Origin: Pampus argenteus
Lineage: Eukaryota > Chordata > Actinopteri > Scombriformes > Stromateidae
Reading direction: 5' to 3'
Length of the DNA: 64,000 nucleotides
Assembly: GCA_036937835.1 (NCBI GenBank)
Contig: CM072862.1
Location: 22,895,001 to 22,959,000 of the forward strand
A program made the translations under genes and the position numbers. The notes under the pieces were generated by a model. It was given only the letters and a program-made list of their open reading frames with translations. It was not told the DNA's origin and searched no databases. Shown here in pieces: positions 36,879 through 48,041 of this stretch (its first letter is position 1; each line of letters starts with the position of its first letter).

Positions 36879-38129
36879 ATACTGTATGTCATTATTAAAA
36901 GAAGGTTTTCTGGTTGTTAGGATATTTTGCATATTCCCCAGCCTTGAAGCCACATGGTGTGCATGTTAACTACTCTCCGCCTTGTGTTTTCTCTTTGCTC
37001 TTGCTTTGTCATCCAGTCTGCCTCTGTGTGTTTTTAGCCTGTGTGTGCACAGTCAGATACTCTGGAAACACACACAGACAAGGGGTGGGGATGGCGGTGG
37101 TGGTGGTGGTCTAGTGGGGGTACAATCTTATGTATTCAGTTTGAGTCTTTGTGAGAGAAAAGGAGGGGGAGAAAAATTATAGGGCAGAGAGTGAACAAGC
37201 GGTACAGAGCGGTGATAGCCAGGACACAGAGCGAGACGCGGGTAATGAGAAATCCCATCCTAACTGTCTACTGTTCTCCCACACAGCCGTCCCTCCTCCC
37301 ACCGGCACGCTTTGAACTCAGCCCTCTGTAAGAATTGCTTGAAATGAGCCCCGCCTCAGCGCTGCTTTAAAAGGGGAAACCACCATATGAGAAAATAAGA
37401 GAATTAATTTTGTCCTCTATCTTGCTCTGACTCTTTTGTTTTGTTTCCTTCCTGTCCGCCTCTATTCACACCAGACAGTTCTCTACCCGGATATATATCG
37501 GCTTTCTGTTTCTTCGTGTCTGTTTCTCCTCTGTAATTCTCTCTTTCTCTCTCAACTATAGTGTGTATATACTGTGGCACATAAAGATAAGCAAAACCAC
37601 TTTTTTATTTATTTATTTATTTTTATTTGCTTTGATTTCATGTTTCACTGAAATCAAATTTCTCCCTCCCCTCACAGAAGTAGAAATTATAAGATGAACG
37701 CTCCTCATGTGTCATGTGTGTCGCCTCATATTTAAACATGCTCATCCTTTGATAGTCGAGCGCCCTTTGAAGGATTTAGGGGTGTCGGCATATTCTTTAA
37801 TCCCTTTTTTGATGTATTTTAATCTGTTTTTTTTGGGGGGGGGGGCATGACAGCTTCAAAATGTGCAGAAAGGGATGTTTGCGTCACTATTGCACAGATA
37901 GCCCTTTGTGTTATTGTTGTAGACGCTGTAGGACACAACTGTTGGCATCTTTACATATTGTGATTACATTAAAACGTCAGCTGTGTTTTAGCGTAACACC
38001 AAAAAGACGTCAACCAAACGTGAGTAAAGACGTTCGCATGGGATGAAATGTCCTAATGATCCACATGCACAAAAAGGTTGCTAAGCGATAGTCGGACTAG
38101 TCCTGGCGCCTAGGGGGGGGGGAAGCAGC

Positions 38130-38430
38130 ATGTGAGCCAGCTGTCAATCACAGCTGTCAATCAACGTCCCACACGGCAAACATTAAAACCTGATATATGT
38201 CTCCAAATCTTATTAACTTCCAAGCGCACTTATCAGAGCTCCTAAATTTAGCGATTGACATCATAATGACCCAATGAAAAAAAAAAATTAAAATTATATT
38301 AATAATTAATATTACCAAAGAGAACTTGAGGCTTTTTGAATGGGAGTCAGTTGGGGTGTTTATGTTTTTGGAGCCAGCATCTAGTGGCTGCTGGTGATAT
38401 TGCACGTGAAGATACTGCATTCCTGTAGTA
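38130..38430. mobile_element. Probable dispersed teleost repeat, degenerate
   Basis: Two landmarks suggest this. At 38138-38163 CAGCTGTCAATCA occurs twice in tandem, and at 38338-38405 GAATGGGAGTCAG is followed by a GGGTGTTT-TGTTTTTGGAGCCAGCATCTAGTGGC block. From memory, many fish introns carry an element joining a GCTGTCAATCA end to a GAATGGGAGTC...GGAGCCAGC..AGTGGCC end. I cannot name the family, and I found no clear terminal inverted repeats or target-site duplication, so both ends are approximate. It has no coding capacity and would be a non-autonomous remnant. Confidence 0.45.
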
Positions 38431-39541
38431 TTTGTTGCTTGGTTCAAAAACACACTAATAAAATACATCATTTATTGACTCAGATGACCATAATTTACCA
38501 CTTTGTGCTAACTTGTTGATCATATTTTCACTTTAACCTCCTGCTCTCCTGTTATCTCAGGTAGTTTCTCTGCCATCTAAACAACATTGTTATTGTCAGC
38601 TTTTTTTTTTTTTTTTTTGCAATTACCTGGTGTCTGAAACATCATGTAAACAACAAACCTGATTGTCCTTATCGTGTTAGAGAATTGAGAGCAATTATGA
38701 GCAACACAGCTGCAGAAACCTGATTTCTCTCACATGCACACAGTACCATAACAAAGATACGTGACATTTACTCATCGGAAACTATTGTTGTGGCAGCAGT
38801 GCAGCGAGAAAAAAAAAAAAAAAAGATCTTCAACTCATCCTCAATAATTCAATCTAAAGTGCAACATAAAGTGGAGTGAAAACAATTTGGATAAATAAAG
38901 TGTCTTTCACCAGCCGAACAGTAAAAAGAAAACAGTGCGACAAACTAAACAGTTTAAATAAATCTTGTTTAATTGTGCTGCTCCAACCGAAAAACGGCTC
39001 CAACATATAAATCTGTGTTTTCGTTTCAGCCTCATTTTCGCTGCAACGGTGTCTCACAGTATGCCACATTAACTTTTATTAAACATCAAATCAGCCAAAT
39101 CTCGGTTAGTTAAAGGTGTCGGGGAGGAGGTGAGCTAATTGCATGTAAATATTGATTTTTAGAGTCATCAGGTTATTTGGCGTGTAAGTTTTCTGCCTCC
39201 TCTCACATTCACACACACGCATTTATATATAATACACACACAAACTGTTATCGCAAAGGCTGATCTGATTCTACTGACACAGAGATGCAGGATGTCCAAC
39301 TGCATTCATCCTACTTAGTGTTTTTTTTTTTACCCAAACACTTCTACTGCTACTCTTTCATTTTTCCCTCATTCTTCTTTTGTTTTGGTCTCTTTATCTT
39401 CACTTTTCAGTGAATCAACCCCCCGTCCGTGCTTCTTACCTTGTTTACTAGCTCTCTCAGCCCTCTATTTCTTTCTCTTTATTATCCTCTCAGCCCTACA
39501 CCTCTTTTTACTGCTCCAACACACCCACTGGCATACAGACA

Positions 39542-39542
<1 letters not shown>

Positions 39543-39576
<34 letters not shown>
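39543..39576. repeat. (AC)17 microsatellite
   Basis: A perfect AC run of 17 units. Confidence 0.92.
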
Positions 39577-39579
<3 letters not shown>

Positions 39580-40118
39580 CACACCTCAGTGGCTGCACCC
39601 AAGTCATAAAGCGCAAAAATGGCAAACAAACAGTAATAAATCTCTAAAACAACAAAAGGAAAAAGAAAAAGAAGAAGAAAACACATCTCCCTCAGTCTCA
39701 CAGGAACCTCCAGAAGGAAATGCATCAACCGTGTCATAGTTTTCCTCTTTAAAATATAATCTTTTGTTTGTAGGTGCATGTAAGCCTTGACTATGTCCAC
39801 AGCGAGTTGGCTACATTTAAATTAAACGTGCCTATAAGAAAAGACCTAACATGCCAACGCCATTTGTCCAAGAATAAACACCACCTTTGTGAACACATTG
39901 CCAAGCCCACGTCAGTATGCCAGTCCCGTCCAGATGCAGGTGCTTCCCCCTTAATGACCAATTATGTGCTGAATTCCGGGGTCGTTGCCATGACGAATCA
40001 CGCTGACCCGGATACGGGTGGTCAGGGTCACAGTAGAGTTCCATTAGTCTGATTTCCATCTGTCTCTGGCACACACACACGTGAGGAGGGATGGGAAGGC
40101 CGGAGATGGAGTCGAGGG

Positions 40119-40138
40119 GAGAGAGAGAGAGAGAGAGA
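40119..40138. repeat. GA microsatellite
   Basis: A GA run of about 10 units. Confidence 0.85.
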
Positions 40139-43100
40139 CTGTTGCAACCCTGCACTACTGAAGTGTGTTAATCATACGTTGAGCTGAGAAAATGAAAACA
40201 TTCAGCTGCCCTTAAACCTTAAAGAAAAGAGAGAGGAAAAAAACTGTGTGTTTGAGCTGTCACAACCATCTGCAGAGGAGACACAGAAACAGGACTCGGC
40301 ACACACAGCGGCTGAGAAATTATAATGTGGGAAATGTTGGTTTGAGGATGGAGATGTAAGGAAAGAGCCAATTTAAAAAAAAAAAAAAAATTCTCTCTAT
40401 GGAGGACGGCGGTGGGAGAACAGTGTCTGCTGGGCTGGAGGTAGATGACAGCCTCCGTTTTACGTGTATTCACTGACTGATTAGGTCCTCTGGGTAGGTG
40501 GAGAGGCTGATGGAGACAGCCCTATCTCTACTCTCCAGACACCTCAGTGCCTGGTGCATGGCTGTGTGTGCATTGTGTGTGGGTGTGTGTGGGAATGTAC
40601 ACCCAGGCGTTTAATTGTCTTTGTATGTTTCTGGAGTTCTTCTACTATGTGTGAGACATGACTTCCAACATCAACCTTTTTTTTAAAAAAAAATTATTTA
40701 TTTTTTATTCCGATTTATAAATTAAACGTTTCGAACCAATACACAGCTGTTCGCGTGCAGATTATCTGCTTCAACACAAGATTTCTGCCTGTCTTGCTTC
40801 TTTTTACCCATAAACCCTGTGTTTTACACTGGATATGAAATAAGGTTATTGTGTTTCAATATCCCTGAAAATGGGCGATGTAATGGAGACAGTTTGGATG
40901 ATTTGATACGATTTCAGGCAAACCGTGTTGACCCACTGACACTTGATGTGCAGTGGACTTATGTCTGCGAATGGCTTCTTCAACACTGTGCTGCATATAA
41001 CTAATATCTTCCATGTGTTACTGTGCAACTGATCAGAGAGTTTGAAAATCATCCAAATACCGGGGGACATTTTCACTACAATGAAGCTGCATTTAGAATT
41101 AAAGTGCACTGTGCAACTCGGAGCATTTTTTTTTTCTCTGTTTCTGCTCTGTACTTCGTCTGGTGCAATTACTATGTTCTAATGAGAGTGATAATTGACT
41201 GCCGCAGTCAGCAGATGAAGATAAACTCTTTGTGCATAATGACTTCCCCTACTCCTGCTACTCCTGTGTTTTATAAGCTCGCTGCGATCCGTCCTGTACC
41301 TCGACTCCCCCACTACCTGCACACGGTGCGTATCCAGGTACATGTGTGGCATCAGCACATCAGTGATGATTCTTCACCGCTCAAGGCTTTCAACACGCAA
41401 CCGTAGAGATTTCCCTTAAATGCTCTCATTTTCACTTCGGACCCGTAGGACAGAATCACGGCGTCGGGGAGAATTTGGCTGCTAGCGCGACATGTTAATT
41501 AGCTTGAGTGTTTTGTCTTTTTATAAATGCCTCGCTACCATCTGCTCTAAAATATCTACTTGTACGTGAGTAGCATAATTTTGAAATACATTTTTGAATT
41601 GCCCCCTCAACAGCTACAGATGTATGAGGATATACTTCAAATGTATGTCAAAAGCCTCTTGGGGTTGAACTTGTCAGATTCCCCAGATTTCACTTTTTTT
41701 AATTTATTTATTTTTTAATGTGGTGTAATCTTGTTAAATAGCACATCAAGAGATATACCCCTTCTATACCCGCCAAGTGGAATAAACAAGCAGGACGTAA
41801 TATATTAACATTAAGCATGCACGGTATTGAACAGATTTTTATTTTAATCGATCTAACAACTTCAAAATTAGAACCCATGAATGCATTAAAATTAAGCCAT
41901 TAATCAGCCAAACTTGAATTCTAACCACAAGCTGTTTATCTACACGGCCGGGACTCATTTTTATTCAGGCCTTATCACAACCACATGGTAATGATGCTGT
42001 GTTCTTGTTGCTTTTGGCAGGGAACTAGAAAGTTATGTTCACTGAATGAGTAGCTCTGCATGCATTAAGAACATAAAGCTACAACAGATGACTGACTTAA
42101 TTCTTTTTAATAATTTAGTGTTGGGTTGTCGTGTATGCAGTGTTTAGCTCTGGAATGAAATATCATATATTTATTTATTTATTTATTTATTTTAATATCA
42201 GCATATACATAAGTGGGGCGCTGCCAAAATGTTCCTGGTAGAACAAAAGTGCTAGAATTATTGTTCCACACGTCGGAGTAAGTGGATTACCGTAATTACT
42301 GGAAATGCAGTGACAAAAATTTAATAGAGCAAACATAAGCAGATCAGAAAACAATGATGCTTTGTACCAAAATATGAGCCAAATAGAGGGAATTAGAAAT
42401 AAAGTCCTGATCCTAATATAAGCCTGTTTCTAATAAAGGAACCTGGTACTCTATGCGGTTGAGATATAATTCATTTAGCTGCAGGTTGGTTTTACTATCA
42501 GTTTCTATATACGTATGGTGAGAAATCATCGAGGTTCCTTGGAAGAATGAGGAAAATGTTCAACCGTTCAAATTACAAAAAAAAGAGCCCCGTTTCATTT
42601 CTCCAAGTCAGGTTTTATTACTCGGTCTTACCCTGAGGATAGGAGGAGTATGTTCTTCTTATGTAGACCTCTCAGGGTGGATAAGTGCATGGAAAAGTTC
42701 ACAGTTGAGTCAAAAAATAGCTTTCTTTGTGCAGAGTTTTTACTACCTGGGGAGAATCTAATTCAAAGCTCTGAAAAAGTTTTTTTTATAGCAGACCATC
42801 CATCACGTCTCTAAATTTACATAGAAAAAGAGGCCAGACTGCACTTGAGCATTTTGTTTATCCTCCTCTCCCTCATTGACATTCACTGTCTCCGTCTCCT
42901 TCCTTATGGTTGTACAGATAGAGACACCTACGCTGTTACGGACCAGTGTGCTCATCCGCACCGCTCTTTCATCTCCCGATTGCCGGTCCGAGTGAGCATG
43001 CACGAGGCAGTTTTTGGTTTTTTCATATTAAAACGTCCCCGTGTTTCAAAGCTAAATTGCACTTCATAGAGCTTTTTGAACCCTGAAAGAGAGTTGACTC

Positions 43101-43919
43101 CCCCCGTTTTTCTTTTCTTTTTTTTTTTGATGGCTCCTTATGCCGCTGGGAAATTTTTTTCAATCCCACCTCTGTATTCATCAGACACACGGAGTGGGCA
43201 GAAAAAGTGAAACTGAGTGAGGCAAAGTTTTTTTTATTCCAGATTGATACGGTCCAGCTTGCCTTAAGGTTTGATATTCAAGGCCACTTGTCGTGACATC
43301 TGTTCTCTGAAAGAATTTTAACAGCAAAAATCAATCAGATATCTCACAAGTTGTCCTCAATAACTTCTGTTTTTTGGCTGCTTTCTGTCACTAGACGCTG
43401 ATAAGGATGTCATCATATTTTTTTATGGGATTATTTCGTGAGTGAAATGTGTGATTCCAAGGTGACAGAAAAGGGATTTGATTTTAGCTATTCTAGATAT
43501 AAATAAAATATGTTTTTAAATGCATATTTTACTCTACTTGGCTTACGCTGAGGATGCAGAAATATGGTGCAACCCCGAGTGTTTCGTTGCATATTATGCA
43601 CTGAAAGAACGCTCCCGTCTTTGGGCACAGATGGAGTGTGCTGAAGAAAAACCAAAGTGCGAAGTGCTCAGCATCTTGGTTTGCTATGCTTCAGAGACCA
43701 ACATAATTTATGTACTGACATTTTTTTGCACTCATCTGAGTGGGTTTTCCATGCGCATTAATGGTATGATGGCAGTGGAAAGGTGGGGCTTCCTCAACAA
43801 AGAGCTACGCTCAAGGTGTAAGTGGTGACACCTTTAGAAAGCATTTCCCTACACTTTCACTGAATTCATATCCCACGTTCTCTCTTCCAGATGGCTGAAT
43901 TTAAGTTCCCCAAAAAAGG

Positions 43920-43933
43920 CCGGTAAATTTCTT
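43920..43933. repeat. Target-site duplication, left copy (5S-SINE)
   Basis: CCGGTAAATTTCTT, identical over 14 bp to 44273-44286. The two copies exactly bracket the SINE and mark its insertion point by target-primed retrotransposition. The bases just outside differ. Confidence 0.9.
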
Positions 43934-44141
43934 TCGTTTCGTTTTCTTCTGCTTATCCGTGGTCGGGTCGCGGGGGCAGCATCTTCAGCAGGGAAGCCCA
44001 GACTTCCCTCTCCCTAGCCACTTCTGCCAGAGCCAGCTTCTGCAACCGGGGGTCGGACCACCAGGGTCCCCGTCTCCGACTGCCGTCCATCTCTCATCGC
44101 ACCTTTCTAAGGGGTTCCCCCCCTGAGACCCCTTCCCATGG

Positions 44142-44180
44142 ACCCCCTTCCCATGGGCCCACCACCCATGGGAAGGGGGT
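44142..44180. repeat. Perfect 16-bp inverted repeat with 7-nt loop inside the SINE
   Basis: The left arm ACCCCCTTCCCATGGG (44142-44157) and right arm CCCATGGGAAGGGGGT (44165-44180) pair without mismatch around a 7-base loop. A further direct copy of ACCCCTTCCCATGG sits just to the left (44128-44141). The hairpin lies immediately after the 5S-like head in the RNA sense and would be a strong stem in the SINE transcript. Confidence 0.95.
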
Positions 44181-44271
44181 ACAGCACCTGGTATTCCCAG
44201 GCGGTCTCCCATCCAAGTACTAACCAGGCCCGACCCTGCTTAGCTTCCGAGATTCAGGGTGGTATGGCTGC
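44180..44271 (-). pseudogene. 5S rRNA-like head with a 19-nt internal deletion
   Basis: On the minus strand this matches vertebrate 5S rRNA from the CCATACCACCCTGA start to the GGAATACCAGGTGCTGTA end. About 19 bases (roughly 5S positions 23-41, the helix III region) are absent, so CCCTGA runs directly into ATCTCGGAAGC. The first bases differ from 5S (GGCAG in place of a GCTTACGG-type start) and the 3' terminal stem partner is replaced by the SINE body. The internal promoter boxes (around AGCTAAGCAGGGTCG and GATGGGAGACCG) are intact. It cannot fold as ribosomal 5S and is the promoter head of the SINE, not a 5S gene. Confidence 0.9.
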
Positions 44272-44272
44272 C

Positions 44273-44286
44273 CCGGTAAATTTCTT
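44273..44286. repeat. Target-site duplication, right copy (5S-SINE)
   Basis: CCGGTAAATTTCTT, the exact partner of 43920-43933, abutting the 5S-like 5' end of the element. Confidence 0.9.
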
Positions 44287-44571
44287 GTTTCCCTTAATGA
44301 CGATGGATTCATTGATATATTTTTCTTTAGTGACAAGTAAAAGCAGTTTTAGCCCGGCAAATGTCCACATTTTGCTTGGCATTCCTTAATAAAAAAAAAA
44401 GTAGATTTGCATTTTTTTAGTGTCTTTTAAGCAAAGACGAGACAAGTCAACATTTCTCACTAAAAAAAAAAAGTGTGCAGGATGGAGGGGTGGATGCTTG
44501 CCAAAATATTCCTGTGCATTCTGCAGAGCAACAGGGATAAAAATAAAAGCCTGTGAATGAATGGGCCACCG

Positions 44572-44574
<3 letters not shown>

Positions 44575-44608
<34 letters not shown>
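44575..44608. repeat. (AC)17 microsatellite
   Basis: A perfect AC run about 290 bp to the right of the SINE. Confidence 0.92.
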
Positions 44609-44609
<1 letters not shown>

Positions 44610-45293
44610 ATACATCTGGAATAAAGACTGTTTGGGGAGCTGTTGGAGCCTGTTCAGGCCTGCTTGAACACAGACGCCGTGTTATTGTGCAGGAGCATGA
44701 CATGTGTGATGCAGGCGAGACTTGTGTGAGAAAGAGAGGTGGTGTGATGAACAAAGGAGAGGGAACGCAAGAGAGATATGTGTTGTTCCAAAGAGCAATT
44801 CAACGATGCAGGGAACGTAGAGAGGTTATGAAGGTGTTTATGTGTGCGAATGCGGATCCTCCTTCTGACTGAGCTGCCCTGAACTCTGTGTGTAATGGCC
44901 CTGGGGAGGGTGTTCAGTCTTCTCCTCTCCACACCATGCGGCGCCCTTCACAGTGTTTTTGATTGGTGGAGGCAAGCTGTGGAGGTGTCAAATTCAGGGT
45001 TGTGTGTGCATATGAGCGCACACACACACACACATGATTTCAGGGCAAGGCGTTTGAGTCAGTGAGTTGAGTCTGATGAGGCTTGATTGATGATTAAAAA
45101 TATAAAGGCTTGCCGTGTTGGAATAGAGGCTCCCTGCTGTTAGTGTGGATGTGTGGTATTATGGAATTGCCTTTTGTACAGCTGACTGCCTCCTGATATA
45201 TCTGAATGTGATGCTGTGTCTGTGCTGTAGAATAACTTGTGCTCCAAGGTCAGTGATGAATATCTCCCCTATTGTTTATTCACACACCAATAC

Positions 45294-45335
45294 ACACACA
45301 CACACACACAAATACACACACACAGACACACACAC
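45294..45335. repeat. Imperfect CA-rich tract
   Basis: CA repeats interrupted several times by AT, AG or CC steps. Confidence 0.8.
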
Positions 45336-45726
45336 CAACACAAAAAGACGAGGCCAAACAACAGCATGTCTTTTATTCTACACAATGCCAACGCTTTTGT
45401 TTTTATCCCTTCCACCTCACCTTTTATTTAACACAATTGTATATTATAAGTGTTAAAATTAAGAGATGAGAAAGTATCATGAATTGACAACTGTTATATA
45501 TATATTTTGTTTTGCATATATACACTGATCCATTCTTCTAATCTGCCTTTATCAGCCAATAACGATCAGTGGCCGACCAATCAGAGGACTCTGACTCAGG
45601 TCTCATTTCTTGTTACATTTGCAGCCAAGGAACATAAAGCTTGATGTGAGGGGTATTCAGGGTTTTTTTCTGGCAAGAAGATGGATTGCTCAGGCAAACT
45701 ATATGCACGACACAAATGCTCATATA

Positions 45727-45753
45727 TGTGTGTGTGTGTGTATATATATATAT
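45727..45753. repeat. GT/TA compound tract
   Basis: A short GT run followed directly by a TA run. Confidence 0.85.
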
Positions 45754-47410
45754 ACATGTACAGTTAAGATTCATCACAAAGGTTGATTTTGTTTGCCGTA
45801 GCATCTGCTCTGTTTACAGGCAACGCACCGCAGATGGATTGGACTAATTACCAAAGCCACACTGTCAGACCATCCAGGTGTTGTAGAGATCTGTTGCATC
45901 CTTTTCTATTAGTGTTGAGTGATTGATTGGACCGCCTTCGTTTGTCCTAATCACTATCCCTAACATGATCATTTCAGCACCTCTTTGCTTTGTTTTTGTT
46001 TTTGTTTTTTTACTGTTTGTTATTTGAAAAAGAGCCACTAATGCCAATTAACCACGATGAATAAACAATCTACCTACCAGTGCTGCGTAAGACTTTTCCC
46101 CCTGAGGGATAAAAACGCTGCACACTGGATGATCCTCATTCAAATGCCAACGTTGCTCTTTCTGCATCCTGTTCAATATGTACAGAATGGCTTCACGATA
46201 CTTGATGTCTGTGTTTGCTGCCGTCTTTGTTTGTTTATTCTGTATAATGCAGCTGCATCGTAGCAGACGTCGCTAATGAACTTGTTGTTTTATATCTACG
46301 TAGAGAGAGAGAGAGAGATTGGTCTTCTCATCATTATCAGATCCCCAGCTGAAATATGAGCAGCTGTGTTCGTCCTGTTATCGAGGCTCACTGGAGCATC
46401 CCAGAAAGATGTTTACACCAGGCCGGAAAATTCAAACAGGATTTCTGACACAAACAATCAGCTCTTTCAATGATAATATACATTTTTTTTCCCAGATATA
46501 ATTGGGCTTATATTTATCCAAATGTAACAATAAGCTATAAATGAATTCGAGCTTTCCAGACACATAAACACATTGCACACTGCGTTTTCATCTCTCCACT
46601 CTTTTCTGTAATGGTTTTTCTTAAATTATCTTTCAGCTCTTGATCAAACTCCAACAATGTGTCATTCAGCTGTCCAAGTGTATTTTTCCCATTCTCTTCA
46701 TTAGACTTGAACCTGTCACCATTATGTTGACGGTAGAGCGTGCACATTTCCTTCACAGGTATTAGATCAAAAAAACTTGTACTGAAAAAAGTTCAGACAC
46801 ACATATATTTTTTTCTTTGTTGTTTTACTTTGGATCCCAAAAACTTTATTATTATTTGCATGCAGACTTTTTTTTTTGTCTGGTTGGAGTGCTAGAGATG
46901 TTGTATTTGCATTGGTGGGAAGGAGGGATGGAGGACTGCTAACCGACGTTAATTTCCACGCCATCACATCCTTCAACGAGGTAAACAATGATGAATGCTA
47001 CAGCAGTGCTTTCAGAAACATCTGCTACTCCCAAGCTGCCAGTCCCATATACTTGTATACATAGTCAACAAACACACGCATGCAAACACAGGAATAGTTT
47101 ATGTTTGGTCTTATGTTGAGAACAGCGCTTTGCAGCGATTCCCATCTGTCTCACTGTATGCACACCGCCAGCAGCCATTCTGCCTGACTTTGTAGCTCCG
47201 CAACTTACGTTTTAAAAGACAATACGCTTTAAATGCTGAAGTAAAGCTGCTGCTTCTGTTTGCATGGTCGACTGCCAGCACATGCTGATTATTCACCAGA
47301 TTCAGCAGCTGAAGGTATTTAACTGCAGATATGTGTCAGAAAATGTCATCTATCTATATATTTGCTAACATCTCTTTTTAAACACAGCTCACTTGTCGTC
47401 TCTTGCTGCA

Positions 47411-47431
47411 GGGAATATATATATATATATA
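47411..47431. repeat. TA microsatellite
   Basis: A TA run followed by CAGTATATATAT, a motif also seen in variant form near 9468 and 36872. Confidence 0.8.
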
Positions 47432-48017
47432 TATACAGTATATATATTTTGGCTCTACCTTTTTTTCATTGGGGTATAATTTGAAGCACACACACACACA
47501 GTTTTAAGGATAAGTGCTAAATGATGCTGAAGAATCAACCCTGCTGGATGCTTGCATGTAGTGTTTGACACAGTTTTGCGTTTAGCTCTCATAAATCGGC
47601 TCAAAAGAAGACAGTTCTGTGAAAAATATATATTTTTTCTCTTTCATCATCCCCACAATGAATTCCCCGTCACATATTCTGTTGATGAACTACAAGTCAG
47701 GCCTTTGAAAAGTAAAGAATATGGTGGTGTGTGTTGTTCTTGTTGAATATTCAGAGTTGCTATCCTCCTAAGGCCCTGATTATTCTTTGAAGATGCTTTT
47801 CAGACAGCCTGGATTTGGCCAGATCTTGATTTTACTTTGACTCTCTGTTCTGCCCTCTCTCTCTTTTTACTTCGTCACTTCTGCTGAGAAAGATGCTCCC
47901 GTTTTCTTCTTCTGTGTCCATCTCTTTTCGCCACTAGATGCTCGTGCAGGACTGGAGCATGAGCAGAGCAACAGGGCCGCTGATACCATCTACATATGTG
48001 CAGCCCAAGATAAGAAC

Positions 48018-48041
48018 CAGCAGCAGCAGCAGCAGCAGCAG
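48018..48041. repeat. (CAG)8 trinucleotide repeat
   Basis: Eight perfect CAG units. It lies in intron on both strands as far as can be seen; the poly-Ala or poly-Gln frames across it are short and have no coding support. Confidence 0.93.

Larger units (their letters stand above)
43934..44272 (-). mobile_element. 5S-rRNA-headed SINE (SINE3-like class), near full length
   Basis: Read on the minus strand, the element starts with a 5S rRNA-like head (44271 down to 44180), followed by a unique body with a perfect 16-bp hairpin and a GGTCCGACCCCCGG block. It ends in a 3' part reading GCGACCCGACCACGGATAAGCAGAAG and a short ACGAAACGAAAG tail. The GGATAAGCAGAAG-type 3' end is, as I recall, shared with L2/CR1-type fish LINEs that supply the retrotransposition machinery. 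The 5S head keeps the internal RNA polymerase III control regions. A 14-bp duplication flanks both ends, so the copy looks complete, and its identity to 5S in the retained part points to a fairly young insertion. The family name is not certain; zebrafish SINE3 is the known precedent for a 5S-derived SINE. Confidence 0.88.
35290..46000 (+). other. Intron between Ig1 and Ig2 exons, first half (no gene seen)
   Basis: Starts at donor GTAAGG (35290). Phase-1 intron of 21,841 bp in total. This half holds a TA/ATCT tract (36824-36878), a poly-G run (37835-37845), a probable dispersed fish repeat (38130-38430), a CA tract (39543-39576), a GA tract (40119-40138), TTTA runs (37602-37622, 42166-42191), the 5S-headed SINE (43934-44272), CA tracts (44575-44608, 45294-45335) and a GT/TA tract (45727-45753). 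No open frame has a recognised domain; the 102-codon + strand frame at 43520-43828 matches no family I know. Confidence 0.75.

Noticed and set aside
43520..43828. 102-codon + strand open frame
   Set aside because: Composition looks protein-like, but no family, conserved motif or exon boundary was recognised; treated as chance.
43985..44212. Minus-strand Gly/Trp-rich open frame
   Set aside because: It lies wholly within the 5S-derived SINE and is not protein coding.
44180..44271. Functional 5S rRNA gene
   Set aside because: A 19-nt internal deletion, altered 5' end and missing 3' stem partner, plus its position as the SINE head, rule this out.
45551..45590. Two CCAAT motifs as a promoter
   Set aside because: No TATA box, CpG island or coding start lies nearby, and the stretch may belong to an old repeat.
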